The notes under the pieces: model-generated
Database searches by the model: none
What the model was told of the DNA's origin: nothing
The model's input: only the letters and a program-made list of their open reading frames with translations
Translations under genes and position numbers: made by a program
Shown: piece after piece, positions 46,756 to 59,669 of the stretch
Position numbering within the stretch: the first letter of the stretch is position 1
Layout: each line of letters begins with the position of its first letter
Origin: Siniperca chuatsi
Taxonomy: Eukaryota; Chordata; Actinopteri; Centrarchiformes; Sinipercidae
Assembly (NCBI RefSeq): GCF_020085105.1
Contig: NC_058057.1
Coordinates: 24,625,082 to 24,689,081 of the forward strand
Direction: 5' to 3'
DNA: 64,000 nt

Positions 46756-48833
46756 CTGAGAAGGTGTCGTCTCTCGGGAAGAACTGGCACCGGCCCTGTC
46801 TGCGCTGTGAGAGATGCAGTAAGACTCTGGCTCCTGGCAGCCACGCAGAGGTGAGAGCTACAACGATACCACAGTCAGAACGCTGGACGAACAACAAAAT
46901 GAAGCTTTTCAGACATGACAACACAAGTCCCCATGAGAAGGAATCCTTTTCTTTCTGTTGCAGCACGATGGACAGCCATACTGCCACAAGCCGTGCTACG
47001 CTGTGCTGTTTGGGCCCAAAGGTATGACGTCAGAAACACTTTGTGCAGTACAGGAGGGGGCAGAGACTGCCCTTGAAACAATGGTTCAAAAACCAGCATG
47101 TCCCCAAACAACAGTCCGCAGAAGGTCATTTTAGATCTACAAATATTTATCAGAAGCAGTCGTATTGGTTGAAACCTGGGTGGGTGAAAGCAAATAGCCA
47201 CTGTTTTTGTGGCCTTCAAGTGTCAGACTGAAGCTCGGTTAAAAGGGCAAAAGGTACATGAGAGGAGGAAACTAATATTATGTCCTTAGTCCTCTTGCTG
47301 ATAACCACAACTGAAAAAATCCTACTGTATAAAGCCATTCTAAGTATTAGCCTTGGGGACTCTAGTTAACTTAACAATTTCGTATGTAAAACTGCTGTTT
47401 ACAAAGGGAAGCAGTGATGCCTCAAGCTTAAGCTCTCAGCATGTCTGCTGCAGCGAGTGTGTGGCCACTGTCCGCAAACAATTAATATGTACATAATTGC
47501 ACAAGTTGTGCACTTGTCCGTGTGGGAGTTTCTATTGCTCTCCAACACTATAGTGGGCGCTGTGGATTAATCTTCAGCAAGGCTGCTGTAGGAGAAGAAA
47601 GCAGGAAAAGGCGAACAAACAGAACCTGGGAAGTGTCACAGGAAAGAAACTAATTCATGCTCTTGAATTAGTAATTCATGAGCACGGATTATAATAATAA
47701 TAGGTCTGGCTCTCACGCCACCCAAACAAAGCCACTCCTTAATGAAAAACATACAGTAGATGTGGAGGTTAAAACGCCAGGCCGCTCCAAAATTACAAAA
47801 CACCTTCATGTATGTTTTCACTTAGGTCTACAATTTCAGAGTATGAAATGCGTTAGATTAATAAATCTTACCTATTATGTTCATGTCATTGAATAATCAG
47901 TTTATTATTATTAATTATCAAATACCTGTAGCCATCGCACAGCAGCAGGAACGCTACGAGCGTCTCCAAATGAAGAATGGGCTTTTTTCCGTACGTGGCA
48001 CAGCAGCGATAACTGCATTAATAATTGTTATTTATTATTAGCGGTAACTTCATTATATTATTAATGTCAGGGTGCAGCCACCAACTGTGGCTTCTGAGGG
48101 GCTTGAACACCGTAATACACCACACCAAGGAGCTGAAATCTGAAACATCACAGACTGCGATGTTTGGATACTTTGACGGGAAGGGTTATACAAATTTTGG
48201 GGATATTGACCTTCTAATTTCTTTCCACATCTGTATTTATCCAGTTAATTCTTCCATTATGTAAATCTATTAAGCTGTTCATCTACAGGCACTAATGTAT
48301 TTTATCCCATGTCTCCCATCAGCGTTTGCAACAGTCAACTATCAGGAATGCTTGTTGTTTTTCTTTGTTCCAGCCAAATCACATAAAAAAATATTTACTC
48401 ACTTACCACTGAAGTATCCATCTTTGAAACTTCTGCCATCGCCTCAATACAGTGGGGGCGAATGAAGTTTTGTTTGTGCTTCTCAAAACACACGCAAAAT
48501 TACATTTGATTACATTTCCAGAAAGTGTCCCTGTGGATAATCTACAGAACACACTGCCGAGCTTTCGTAGGGACTGTTTCATCCTTAGAAAGTAGTTCAC
48601 ACTGAGGTTTGTGGATTATCCACGGGAACTGAATGGGACCTTGTTTTCAGAGGAAGCTATTCTGCACAGAGAATCACACATATCTGCACGGCTGGATACG
48701 TACAGAAACGCAGTTATTTGTGTGAGGGGACCCTTTAAAGGTTATGACTGTGTTCTGCCCTCTCTCAGGCGTTAACACTGGAGGTGTCGGCAGCTACATC
48801 TACGACGACCCCGAAGCTGAGGCACAGCCCTGA
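39724..48833 (+). CDS. crip2: Cysteine-rich protein 2, two LIM domains
   Basis: Eight exons: 39724-39766, 44171-44265, 45810-45867, 45964-46095, 46537-46605, 46756-46850, 46964-47021 and 48769-48833. Total 615 nt, 204 residues, like vertebrate CRIP2 (about 208). It starts [23 protein letters not shown] 1 (residues about 5-57) and LIM 2 (about 122-174) each have the CxxC, WHxxC, CxxC, HxxC ligands ([24 protein letters not shown]). Each is followed by a glycine-rich segment ([26 protein letters not shown]). The LIM halves use matching exon borders, showing internal duplication. The protein is a zinc-binding adaptor acting in nucleus and cytoskeleton, notably in cardiovascular tissue. Exon 4 encodes an acidic/Lys linker of low conservation. 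Exon 6 has a TG repeat instead of a pyrimidine tract before its acceptor. Confidence 0.97.
40818..41060 (+). mobile_element. hAT-like MITE copy (AGGGCTGCAACTAA family), decayed
   Basis: AGGGCTGCAACTAATGATTA, TCTATAAAATGTTACAAAAT and AAAGATATTTAGTTTACTAT follow the usual order of this family. The right end is lost. Within crip2 intron 1. Confidence 0.65.
41099..41405. mobile_element. Non-autonomous DNA transposon-like repeat
   Basis: Starts TAGGGGTGTCGCAATATACC and ends GAAATCGTGACAGCCTTA. The ends form an imperfect inverted repeat. AT-rich and non-coding, in crip2 intron 1. No clear target duplication. Confidence 0.45.
46716..46752. repeat. (TG)n next to the crip2 exon 6 acceptor
   Basis: The TG run ends directly at the CAG of the 3' splice site (exon starts 46756). 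See findings. Confidence 0.9.
47440..47640. repeat. Interspersed repeat (inverted relative of 30240-30670)
   Basis: TTGCTCTCCAACACTATAGT and GGGCGCTGTGGA match the reverse complement of 30500-30540. Lies in crip2 intron 7. Confidence 0.5.
48395..48735. repeat. Palindromic MITE-like repeat
   Basis: CCTGTGGATAATCTACAGAA near 48529 and GTTTGTGGATTATCCACGGG near 48606 form an inverted pair around AGCTTTCGTAGGGACTG. Located at the end of crip2 intron 7. Confidence 0.4.
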
Positions 48834-49096
48834 GCCCTCTGCCTCCAGATAAAGTTCCACCTCCAGGACCCTCGATGTCTCTTTGATTTGCCTTCTACAG
48901 TCATGGTGACAAACGATATGTACTGCACTCACAGGGATGGATATTTAGATATTTATGTTGTATTTGTATATTGTTTATATATCTATTTTTTTGTACTGAA
49001 ACAAACCTTTAACATGTCCTCCCATGTGAGTTTCAGATTTGCCTTTAAGTTTCTTGGTTCTCTTTGCCAAATGATTATTAGCCTATTATGTAGTGG

Positions 49097-49102
49097 ATTA
49101 AA
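49097..49102 (+). promoter_or_regulatory. Polyadenylation signal candidate of crip2
   Basis: ATTAAA about 265 nt after the stop, followed by a T/G-rich stretch. Confidence 0.4.
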
Positions 49103-49504
49103 GCGTCTGTGTTTTTTCACTCGTTATTAATAGTTTTTCAGACTTTTGTGCACTTACAGGATGTATTGTATGAAAAGAAATGTACCAGCCCACCAATTTA
49201 TTGTCAGTGTTTGATGAACAGGTTCTAGAGGAGGGATGAGGTGTAGACGTAGCTGAGGTACCGTGCGCACAGAGACGTGCATTTTACTGAATGTTATGAA
49301 GGTGAGTTTGGGGTTTGTTGTGAACAAAAAGCGTTCAACTGCGCATCACATTTTCTACAGTAAAACTGTGTGAAACCAAACCTGTGGTCAGTGTCTGTGC
49401 ATATCTATTTGTTCATAGTTGTTCATGTATTACAAAACAGAAACAATACCCACAAGTTATAATTTAGGGCTTACTTTACGCAGAGCATTTCACACACACG
49501 GAAA

Positions 49505-49837
49505 AAATCTTTAGGGCTGCAACTAACGATTATTTTCATTATTGATTCATCTGTTGATTTTTTTTTAAATTAACTAATTAATTATTTAGAAAATAGTCAA
49601 AATTGCTCATTTCTCCAGAGCTCAAAGTCTTGAAATTGCTTGTTTTGTCTGACCAACAATCCAAGAACCAAAAATATTCAATTTACAATCATTTAAACAG
49701 AGAAAAGCAACAAATCCTTACAATGAATACGCTGGAATGTTTTATTTTTCTTGATAAATGATTTCAACGTTGTTGTTGAATAATTTTCTGTGGAACGACT
49801 AATTAACTGACTAATCGTTCCAGCACTGAAAATGTTT
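49505..49837 (+). mobile_element. hAT-like MITE, complete copy with target duplication
   Basis: Element about 49513-49829, flanked by AAATCTTT and AAATGTTT (8 bp, one mismatch). The ends TAGGGCTGCAACTAACGATT and, reverse complemented, TCAGTGCTGGAACGATTAGT form an imperfect inverted repeat. An 8-bp duplication is typical of hAT transposons. Non-coding. Confidence 0.65.
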
Positions 49838-50153
49838 TTACATTAAAGAGCTCCCAAAACCATGCGTGCTTACAAAGTTTTCATATATATGACTATAGCA
49901 TATATAGCAAACAAACAAAAACGTTTAGAGCGCACGTTAAGTCCTCAGGAAGGATGTTTCAGTAAGTAGGAACATAAAAACTCAAAGTAGCTTCACCAGA
50001 TTTAAAGTGAGTCTGGGTGACTCAAAGCATTTAAGCATTTCGTACACTGACATACAGTTGAGCTTTTAGTGTTTCTGATAGACAAGAAGAACCTTAAACT
50101 CAGTTTTCGTGCAGACTGGAAGCTGATGCAGTGATCTGAAGGCAGATGCAATG

Positions 50154-50157
<4 letters not shown>

Positions 50158-50188
<31 letters not shown>
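50158..50188. repeat. (ATT)n microsatellite
   Basis: About ten ATT units, giving poly-Ile and poly-Asn shadow frames. Confidence 0.9.
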
Positions 50189-50190
<2 letters not shown>

Positions 50191-50869
50191 ATTCCCTGTC
50201 AAAACTCTTATATTTCTTCATCCAAAGCACAGAAAGCACAGCGGAGACTAATTTGGAGACACAGTCCAGTTTTCCATGACACAGGCTTATTATTGTGTAG
50301 CAAGCTGGTCATTCAAATATTAGATTAATAAAATATTATAGCACATTGCTGGGTTAAAAATGTAAATTTTTAATAGATAAATTCATTCATTCATGTTTCT
50401 TAAATCAGCTTCCAGACCAACAAAGTAAAAATCAGCGGGTTTAGTGTGAAAAATGGAAGGACAATCACCAGTTCAAACACTGGTCACTGTGGTTCACCAG
50501 GACCTAGACTTCTACTTGCCGGAAATGGAACAAAGAGTGTCAAACGCGTGAAAAGGTAAATAAACATACCAGCCGTGTCCACTACACATTTGTACAGTAG
50601 TTTTCTATTTTTTCATCTGCCCGCGTCCGAAAGGTGCAACCAAAGATTCTCTACAACCCTCTTCCAAAACGTCTCTGGTGCAACCAAATAAAAAGGTAAA
50701 ACGTCACTCACAGTCGGCAACGCCCCTTACTGGAAACAGTCCCCGGAAGAGGAGATCTGTCAAGCTAAACCGAATACTACCGGAAGTTTGGGAAAGTTTG
50801 TCTACAAAGTAATAGCGTAGAAAGTGACAATCAGAAGTACCCAGTGATGGAGAGTCACGTACCAGCTGC

Positions 50870-51320
50870 AACATTGAAATGTTGCTTATGCATGTATCAT
50901 TAATAATGATCCAATAATATTATAATAGTATATTATGAAATAACATTGACAGTGTCACTGCCCAGTACTACCCACTACCCTGATTCCAGTATTTTTAGAG
51001 TCCATATATTTAAATTTGACTATTAAAAAGGGGGGAAACTATGTCTATTCACTATATTTCTCCCAGATTTTTAGTCCTGCTAGTGTGGAGAAGGCTTTGA
51101 CCTTCAAGTTTACAGTAAAAATTTTAAGTAACCAACATTATTTCTACAATCCTGGCTACAGACCTGATTGTGAGTTCCTTTCCGTTTGATACTATCATTA
51201 CATTTTGCTGATAACACTTTTGTACTTTTACTTGGCACTAATTTGAATGCAGGAATTTTACTTGTAAGAAAGGATTTTTTACATTGTGGTATTACTACTT
51301 TTATTTAAGTCAGTGACGTA
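50870..51320 (-). repeat. Teleost interspersed repeat (TTTTGTACTTTTACTTGGCA type)
   Basis: Contains GAATGCAGGAATTTTACTTG, CATTGTGGTATTACTACTTT and TATTTAAGTCAGTGACGTAA, the other half of the repeat family at 39210-39367. Confidence 0.6.
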
Positions 51321-51979
51321 AATACAAACAGATAAGATACTGAAAATGAGGTACAGTGATGTTTACTGTCTCTTGAGGGTCCCACCTACAGTGAAGCTAA
51401 ACATTTTAATTCATTTTTTTAACAAGAAAGCACTAGAAACCTGCAGTGGGTCTTCGAAAAATTATTATTAATGGCAAAATTAACTTACCTATCAAGGTAG
51501 GAGACACCCTTCATCATTTATTGCTGTAAAACAGTACATTTAGATTATTTCTTTCTTTCTCTGTTTTTAATATTAACACAGACAGATGATAAAAGAATGT
51601 CCCGTATCCATAATGCACCTCTGTACTTATTTTGAAATACATAACCGGAAGTCATATGATTTATTCTGGCTGACTTCACATTTGTGCTAACATTACTTCC
51701 GCTTTAACAAGCTCAGTATCACCGCCACCATCTCGGTATATGGGGACACCCATCGGTTTTTTAAGCGGCAGAAATAATTTAAACTTTTGAGACGACAATA
51801 TAACATTATATTTGTTAAGTAATTATTTCTGCGTGAGAGCAACTTGGATACAAAGTATATTATCCACGAAGAAGAAGCTTAGCTAGCTAACTGCTAACTT
51901 TTGACGTTTTTAGCTAGCTAACCCAACTTAGCTGCGGAGGAATTTCACAGCCTGTTTATGTTTTCGCCAGTTCAGAGAA

Positions 51980-54900
51980 ATGTTGGACGGATCTCCGGCT
52001 CACAACGATGAAGCCAACATCGGCAACGTCGAAAACAACAACCCGATATCGTTGATTTCCAGCAGCGATGGGGTGAACACGGGCAACAAAACGAGGCAGG
52101 CGCTGCTGAAGAAAGGAGGGAGGAAGCTGCGGTCAGCAGTGCCGCTGCATCACCAGAAACCCCCGAGAAACAGCCCCAACATCCGCCTGTCGGATCACAA
52201 CAACAACAACACTCTGACAGCTTCATCGGCTAACAAACCCGCAGCTCAGCCCGGTACCGAGCTCCCTGCCGGTACACAGACCGCACTGACCCTCCATCAG
52301 GTCAAACAGGGAGCCAAGAAAGAGGTAACTTCCTGCTGCGGCTCTGCTAAAAGGATGTTTAAACCTAATATGACATCCGGTTTTTGTTCTCGATCAGTGA
52401 AATCACCTCAATTATTACCAGAAATTAGTTATAATCCCAGTGGTGTGTTCACATCTGGCCTCTCCTGAAAGCACACTATCTGCTTCACATATCTTACATT
52501 AAAGATCAGTCTATGAATCGATTAGTCAATCAGCAGAAAACTAAGTTGGCAACTTTTTTTGGTCATCGGTCAGTCGTGTGTGTGCCATTTTTTTTAAGCA
52601 AAAGGACCAGAACTTGACCTCTCAAATGTGAATATTTGCTGGTTTTAGTAGTTCTTTATGACAGTACAGTGAATATTTGTGAGTTTTGGACTGTTGGTGG
52701 GACAAAACAAGACATTAGTCTCTGTGAAATTGCAATGGTAATTTTTCACTTTGTTAGTCTGATAACTTAGGGACCAAACAGATTATTCTGCTAACCCAGA
52801 ATATAATCAGCAGTTGAAAATAACAGTTAGTTGCAGCCCTGTTTACGTCAGTATCAGCATATTTTTGAAGCTCTGTGCTCATAAACCCTTATAAAAAGAT
52901 AAGGAAGTCTATTGAACAAATAAAAGGTATTCTTAAAATAAAGTGGATTTAAAAGTGATTAAATCCCCTGTAGTGCCCGAGGCAGTTTAAAATGACGCAG
53001 TTACTAATCCTTGTGTTGAAGAATCGAAAGTGGACATGTGGTGAACGAGCCTGGCTTCCTCTGTCTGCTGGCAGCTTCAGGTAGGCAAATGTCCCAGGTT
53101 GGGCATTGTTGGCAGGCACGTTTGTAAAATGAAAAAGGAGAGGAAGCTGATGTAAACGGTGCACTCAAAATGTGTTTTATGATGTAGGAATTGTATTAAA
53201 CTTTATCACATAATTGTTGGTTATTGTCTTTTTAAACCTAGTTAATTTAACAGTTATTGTGCAATACATGTTAGATAATTATTGACAAAAACCTGTTGAA
53301 CTTGACGTGAACCGACGTAAGAAGATTTTCAGTAGAATATAATTCTGTGTGTTTGTATGTTGATAGGACATGCACAGGAGGTAAGAGGAGAGGAAATTAG
53401 GTGACAGTTTCAGGTTTGCCCAAACTGCTTAAGCTTCTTCGTCTAACCACCTCACCCGTGTGTGGTTGTAATCTTTTTGCTCACAAAAACAAAAAACTGC
53501 TGAGCTATATAACTCCTACAGTTATCTTGTTCCAGTTTCTAAACGTTTATTTATAAGTTGGAACATCATTTGTGTTTTCTGATTCATTCTCCTTCACCAA
53601 CGTAATCAAATTAGTTAATCAAATTATTATTTTTTTTTGTCTTGCAATGTGTGTCTTGCAAAAAAAAAAGTGACTTCCTGAAACAAAGTGCCACTAAATG
53701 TCTCAATCAGTTTAAAAATAGACTTCAGTAATAACGATGAAGTAATGTTTACATCGTCAAGACTCCCTGACGTGGCTTCACAGTAAAAACCCACCACCAC
53801 CCTCACATTAAAATATGGGTCAAATAAAATCTAGTTCGTAATCTGTGTGATATAGATTTCAGTTATGTCAGATTGTGTGGTGAATTTGTGGTGAAAAGTA
53901 TCTCTATGATCAAAAAAAAAAAATTATCTGAGAGTAGAGGCACGCCATCAGCAAGCGTTATCCATCATTTCTTCTTCCCACAAACTTCTTTTTCATTTTG
54001 CCTCCATGGATTTGGTTTCTGTGTGTGTGCGTCTGTTTTTTTACCCGTTAAACTTAATTAAAACATGGCGCTTAAGAAATGTCGCACTGGCCAGTGTATT
54101 CTGCGTCATTTCATGTTGTATTCTGATTGGCTGGTTTGTCGGCGTGGGTCGTAGCAGCAGCCACATTGTGAGAATTTGGCCCTAAATCACTTTGGTCGCT
54201 TAAGCTCCAAATAAGCCTTCGGTGGACGCGTCCACAGTTGAATCTAGGACCGCCATTTAGCAAAATCACCAATGGTTAAATATTAGTTATAATGATGATT
54301 TCTGGCTGATTGTCTTTTTTGTTATGTCTTTTGTTCAAATATGTCTTTCAGTACCATTTTAAAGTTAGCTGTAGAATAATAACATCAATGTATTTTTTGA
54401 ATCAGTCTCATAATAAGTTATAGTCATGTCTGTAAAGCTCAAATGTTTGTACATTTGTACTTTTACCAAAATGCTTATCAACTGGTGGATATTAATGTCT
54501 GAAATAGAAAAGGAACATACTGTGTATTTAGAGGGTCCATTTTATTCAAAAATCATGATGTTGTTATTGTTGTTGTTGGTGTTTTTGTTAGTATTTAACG
54601 CAAACTTCTCAACCCAAGGTCCACCAACTAGTATCTGGAGCTTTCAACTTAATCTCACAGCCTTCAGCTGTGGATGTAGTTTGCTCAGTTGTCACGGAGA
54701 TAGTTCAGTTGTCATCACATGACCCAAGTTTGGGCTAACCAAACCTGTTATTATGCCTCACTATCATACCGTCTTTGTGCAAGTGAACCATTTCCATGAC
54801 AACTGAGCAAACTCCATCCGCTGATGAAGGCCATTCTGTTAAGTTGAAAGCTCTGATTAAAGCTAGTAAGTCGACCTTGAGTAAAGAAACTATTAGAACT

Positions 54901-55472
54901 TTCACGCTCAACGTGAAGATGTTGATTTATCCAGTTATTTAATAATTATATTTATCAGATAATTGGATTAATAAGAGTTTGTTACTGTTTCTTAGCTGCT
55001 GAAATCTAAAGGTGGCAGATTGGAGCGAGGGGCCATGCAGCTGGGTGGCCAACCTGCCCGCAACCTGCCCAGACACGATCAAATCAGCCAGAACATGATC
55101 ACACGGAGCCACAAGCCCAAACAGGGCCAGCCCCCCGGTGCTTCTCACTGCACAAAGAAGAAAGATAACAGCAGCCCGAATAAGCCCTTTTCTCTCCACC
55201 AGCCTCCACTCCGAGAGCAGAAAGAGCCCCTCCACGCCTCCAACAACGTGAAGATCGTGAGCACGCCGCCTGCTGAAGCCACGCCCGAATACCTCAAAGA
55301 TGGCGAGAAGGTCTACGCTGGAGCGAAGTTCAGTGAGCCGCCCTCACCAAGTGTCTTACCTAAACCGCCCAGCCACTGGGTCGGGGAAAACGAGCCTCAA
55401 CAGAGCAACCAAAGCCGAGAGCAAATGACTGTTCACTTAAAGTCGCTGCTCAAGGTTCAGGATAAATCATGA
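51980..55472 (+). CDS. pnrc1: Proline-rich nuclear receptor coactivator 1-like
   Basis: Two exons: 51980-52324 and 54996-55472, phase 0, 822 nt, 273 residues. Exon 1 encodes MLDGSPAHNDEAN, a basic KKGGRKLR patch and an Asn run. Exon 2 encodes a basic/Pro middle part and the PNRC signature YAGAKFSEPPSPSVLPKPPS followed by HWVGENE. The C-terminus is REQMTVHLKSLLKVQ, where LKSLL fits the LxxLL nuclear-receptor box and PPSPS the SH3-binding motif. PNRC proteins coactivate nuclear receptors and bind the decapping factor DCP1. PNRC2 is about half this length and lacks exon 1, so PNRC1 is preferred; the N-terminal half is weakly conserved. The intron of 2.67 kb carries a MITE at 52515-52845. Confidence 0.85.
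52515..52845 (-). mobile_element. hAT-like MITE copy in the pnrc1 intron
   Basis: Reverse orientation: ATCGATTAGTCAATCAGCAG on the left and CAGTTAGTTGCAGCCCTG on the right. The middle has TTTTGGACTGTTGGTGGGAC. Same family as 49505-49837. Confidence 0.6.
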
Positions 55473-56884
55473 CCACAGGCTGGAGTTTCAAATTGGCGCT
55501 GACCTATCTGATACCTAATTTACACGGACAATTGGAAACTTAGTATTGAGGAAAATTGAGTTTGGCCTTTGACACACTGCAATACAATGTAGGGAGTTTT
55601 TATTAACTGTAGTACAATTTCCCACAATTCAACATGCTGCCTGCCTTCGTGAACATTTTAGAGACATCGTGTTGTTGCTGGAGATCTGACTGACCTGCTG
55701 TGTACCTCAGGTGTCTATCAGATGTTTTCTGCCGCCTTGTTGGCAGAGGAAAGAAAATAATCTGTTTTTGTGATTGAATTTGTGAGCAAACTAACTGTTA
55801 TTTTCAGGAAGTGAACATAAGAAAGCGTGTAGTAGGAGGCCGAGGTCGTCTCCAGCAGCAAACACCATCAGTGTCTCATGTTTACATTATGTGAAGTGAT
55901 CACGGCGCTTTCTTTGTGAACACTTGAAAAGGCAGCCTTGTGTTGATTGACTTTTTAAAGAGCTTGTGTAAATGTACATAATATATTGTGAGCATATATT
56001 TGTGTATATTTTTCCTTGTTATTTTAACTGAGATTCTAGTTTTGTTACTGAGGTTTTTCCATTTAAAAAAAAAAAAAGAAGTCCCCAGTGAACTGAGGCA
56101 CTTTGTTACAGCTCCCTCAGAGTGAGGCACAGCGGACGAAAGAAAGACTTTTCTTACCGATTTGCACTGAAAACTAAAATCAGGAAGGGCAGGAAACCTC
56201 ATTTTGATGTCCCAAAGCTTGACCAGCCACTTTGATGAATTCACCAGCCAGCCTAGAGCACAGGAGAGGACGTCCAGATTCTGGCTGGTCACCTTTCAAA
56301 ATGGCTCAGATAGCGGACAAATCAAAATCTGAATCTTCCAGCTGGTGGCTGAAGTTCTTTCCCTTCCCTGAACACGGGTCAAGTCGGTGGAAAGCCGAGA
56401 GTCGAATCAGGGACTGTGAGGCTGCTGAAGCCTCAGTGAACTGAAAAGAAGATGACAATGTGAAAAGTCTCACAACCAGCTGCTGCAGAAAGCCAGTATC
56501 CAGCATCCAGACCGAGTGCTTCTTCTTTTTGAACTCTATTGCACTGACTGAGTACGTTCACATTAAGCCGGCTAAATTTAAAACTGCATCTTTCTCTCTC
56601 TGTTTCGATCGTCTGTCCGCACTGAGGCGCCGTTTTTCAGACCCAAAACCGAAGGGGGCTTGGTGTTTCAATGTGTACGGGGAAAACTGGACTCGTGTAA
56701 AGCGATGACGTAAGCCTGCACAGTCACAGTTGGGGAATGCGTGGCAGTAAAATTAACAATCTTCTGTTCTGCTTCAAACTTTATCTGTGATCAGTAATTG
56801 ATCAGTATTTTTAAATGTCAACGCCTATCGATGACCAACACAGCCGTTGTCACTCGCCCTTTTTTGTCAAAAGACGTCACAATT

Positions 56885-57178
56885 AGAGTGAGTCGATTAA
56901 GTAGTTATTCGAATGCCAGAAAAATTATCTTGAGTCATTGTCCAAGCAAAAACATTTGCGTCTAAAATGTGAGGAGTTGCTGCTTATTTCTGTTTTACTG
57001 TATATCACTGTAAACAGAAAGTTTGGGTTTTGGACTGTCGGCCAAAACAAGACATTTCAATATGTCACTTAAGGATCTATTGTAAGAGGCATTTTTAAAC
57101 ACTTTTCTGGCATTTTATAGAATGATATGAAACAATCGATTAATCAATAATGAAAATAATCATTAGTTGTAGCCTTAG
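56885..57178 (-). mobile_element. hAT-like MITE copy
   Basis: Reverse orientation: GAGTCGATTAAGTAGTTATT ... TTGGACTGTCGGCCAAAACA ... CATTAGTTGTAGCCTTAGCC. Fourth member of the family. Confidence 0.6.
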
Positions 57179-58690
57179 CCATGATCATAAAACAATGACT
57201 TGATCTGCACCGGACCACAGCAGCCTGGCTGCGATCAAATCACCCTCATCATTACATACTCTTGGCAATAGAAACAGATGAACGCAAACAGTAAGTGAGC
57301 ACAACTAAATGGTGGATTCGGCCGCATAAAAAGACGCTGTAGGTGATCACAGAGAGCAGGAGGGGACGGAAAAGAGGTTTTAAAGAGCTGAGACTCAGCT
57401 GCCCCTCACCAGATGTTGGTTGTGAGAGGACAAAGACGAAGCGATCAAGCTGTTTTCCTGTTGGTGTGGATGCAGATCTTTACCAAAACGACGTGAAAAC
57501 ATTAGTGTAGACGCACATTGTTTTTAAACTGGGTTTTAATAGATGAACGGCTTCATGTGGACGTAGTCTTACTTTTGACTGTATATTATGTTTTTTTTTA
57601 AAGGGGACTTGTTTTCACACACAACTTCATTTCACATACCTCTTCTTTACTTTTTACTTTTTAAAGCATGTTAATGTATACCAACAGTATGTGTTGAAAT
57701 TGGCACAGATGATCTTGTGATTACAGTGTGTACCACATGTGGTTTTTATTTTATTTTACTGGTTTCTGTGGATGCAGGCGGCTGCTGGATCTTGTTTCTT
57801 GACCTCTGTGACGTCACGTAAATGGAAAATTGTATTGCTGTAGCAGAAACTGCCTGTTTCATTGCAGTGTTTTGAAATTATTTCATTCCAGTGATGAGAA
57901 TATGCTTAATACACCTCCATGCCACAAATTGGGAAAATAAATTAATTTTATGAAGCCTTTCATACTTAAATAAAAAATTATATTAAAATATTGGTTACCC
58001 CTATTATACGTTGCTTCTGTGTTCATTACAAGCTAAAACAAGTTACCGTGTCTGTTTTGTCGTTATAGACATAAAAAACAACAAGATATGGTTATAAAAC
58101 ATGTCCTCCAGAGGTACATTTCATTTAGTAAATTTTTTGAATAGGTTAATGCTGAGAAAATTGTCAGAAAAATCATGTCAAATTGTATCCTACTTTATCA
58201 CAAAAATTGGTACCAAGGGATGATGGACAAAAGATAAAACCCCACGTTTCTTTTTGGAGATACCCCACTGATAACGTTTGAATATAAAGAAAGTTTCTGT
58301 CACTAAATTTGAATTTTGGTGAATGTAGTTTGGCTAGAGATATGAAAGGTACAAGAATTAATGCAGGTGTGTATCACATGTTCAGCCTTTGCAGGACCAA
58401 CTTGTTTTCCTCTCCTGAGCTGTCTGCTTTATGTTTGATGGTGATTTTTTGCATACTGATCTAAATTCCGTATTTGCACGCGAGTAACTAAAAAATAACT
58501 TAACTAAAAGCTACCAAAAGGACATTTTAGATTTATTCAGTTTCTTCTCTTACGTCAGTAAATCAAATCTTTTTTGCATATTTTTAGTCAGTATAGTCAA
58601 TTCAGACTATGGGAAACATAATTGAATCAAATTTAAATACCACTGAATATATAGCACTGTTTTATATAAATACATTTTATATTAATTCTG

Positions 58691-58713
58691 TGTATATATA
58701 TATATATATATAT
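58691..58713. repeat. (TA)n microsatellite
   Basis: A pure TA run. Confidence 0.85.
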
Positions 58714-59669
58714 GTTTTCATTTAATGTATATCCCATCTCTTTCCAATGAAATTTGAGCAATCATATTCTTTTGACTTGGCTTGAATTTTTAAGCTTAAT
58801 TATTTTTAGCCATTTGAATATAGTTTTTGCATACTTGGTTTCTGAATTTGTGAAAAATATATCAAGATGTATGTTCAAGTTTTTGAAGTTGCGCAACTTC
58901 AAATTGACAATTGAGAATTTCAAAGAGGGAAATTCAGACCACATAAATACAGATAGACGGTTTTCAAAGAAAAATGTTTCCGTGTTATAAATTCATTGTT
59001 ATTTAAATTTCCCAATCAGGTATTTCAGTTGCTAAAAAGTTTCAAATCTTTATGGTCATTATTTGCCTAACTTTCCACCAGCTTACATTAAAATCTGTGT
59101 GTCGTTCAGGTGTCCTGCTCACTAGCAGACGAACAAACACACAGGACCCCAAACATGACCTCGGGGATGGAGGTAACAATAAATACAGATAAACTGCCTG
59201 CTGGCGTCTTTAGTTTAGTTTTTAGTCGACTCAAGTCGTTTTGGGCAAATCAAATTCCATTTGGGATTTTCTTGCTCAGGATCAGACATTTATTTAAAAA
59301 TAAACACGCCTGTACCATCCATCCATCTTCCCATTGTTTAAAACTTTAAAGCTTTTCATCATAAGAAGAACAAATGACCACATCTCTGTTGCTGTTGTAA
59401 CTTTATTGATTGCAAAACAACATCCTGCACGTTGCCCAGAAAACCTGCAACAATGAACAAACAGCTCAAAAACCGCTGACACACCCTCACAGCTTCCTTA
59501 CTAAAACTTAGTATCTGTTGTTCAGTTCTGGTTTGACAAAACAATTATATAAAACACAGAAAAGGAAAAAGGAAATCTTTGCCATTGGGCTTGATAAATC
59601 ACTTCAACATAATTGGATGGGGCGATGACAAAATGGGCAACAACATTAGTAATCCTGACATGATGTTGG

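Larger units (their letters stand above)
48834..51979. other. crip2 3' UTR and intergenic region to the pnrc1-like gene
   Basis: The crip2 3' UTR probably ends after ATTAAA at 49097-49102. The rest holds a MITE (49505-49837), an ATT microsatellite (50158-50188) and a teleost repeat (50870-51320). No other gene is seen. Confidence 0.5.

Noticed and set aside
51972-52226. Cys-rich minus-strand frame opposite pnrc1 exon 1
   Set aside because: It is the antisense shadow of a coding exon rich in Asn and Gly codons.
59110-59180. Possible first coding exon (ATGACCTCGGGGATGGAG then GTAACA)
   Set aside because: No following exon with a recognisable domain was found; a short ATG plus GTAA occurs by chance.
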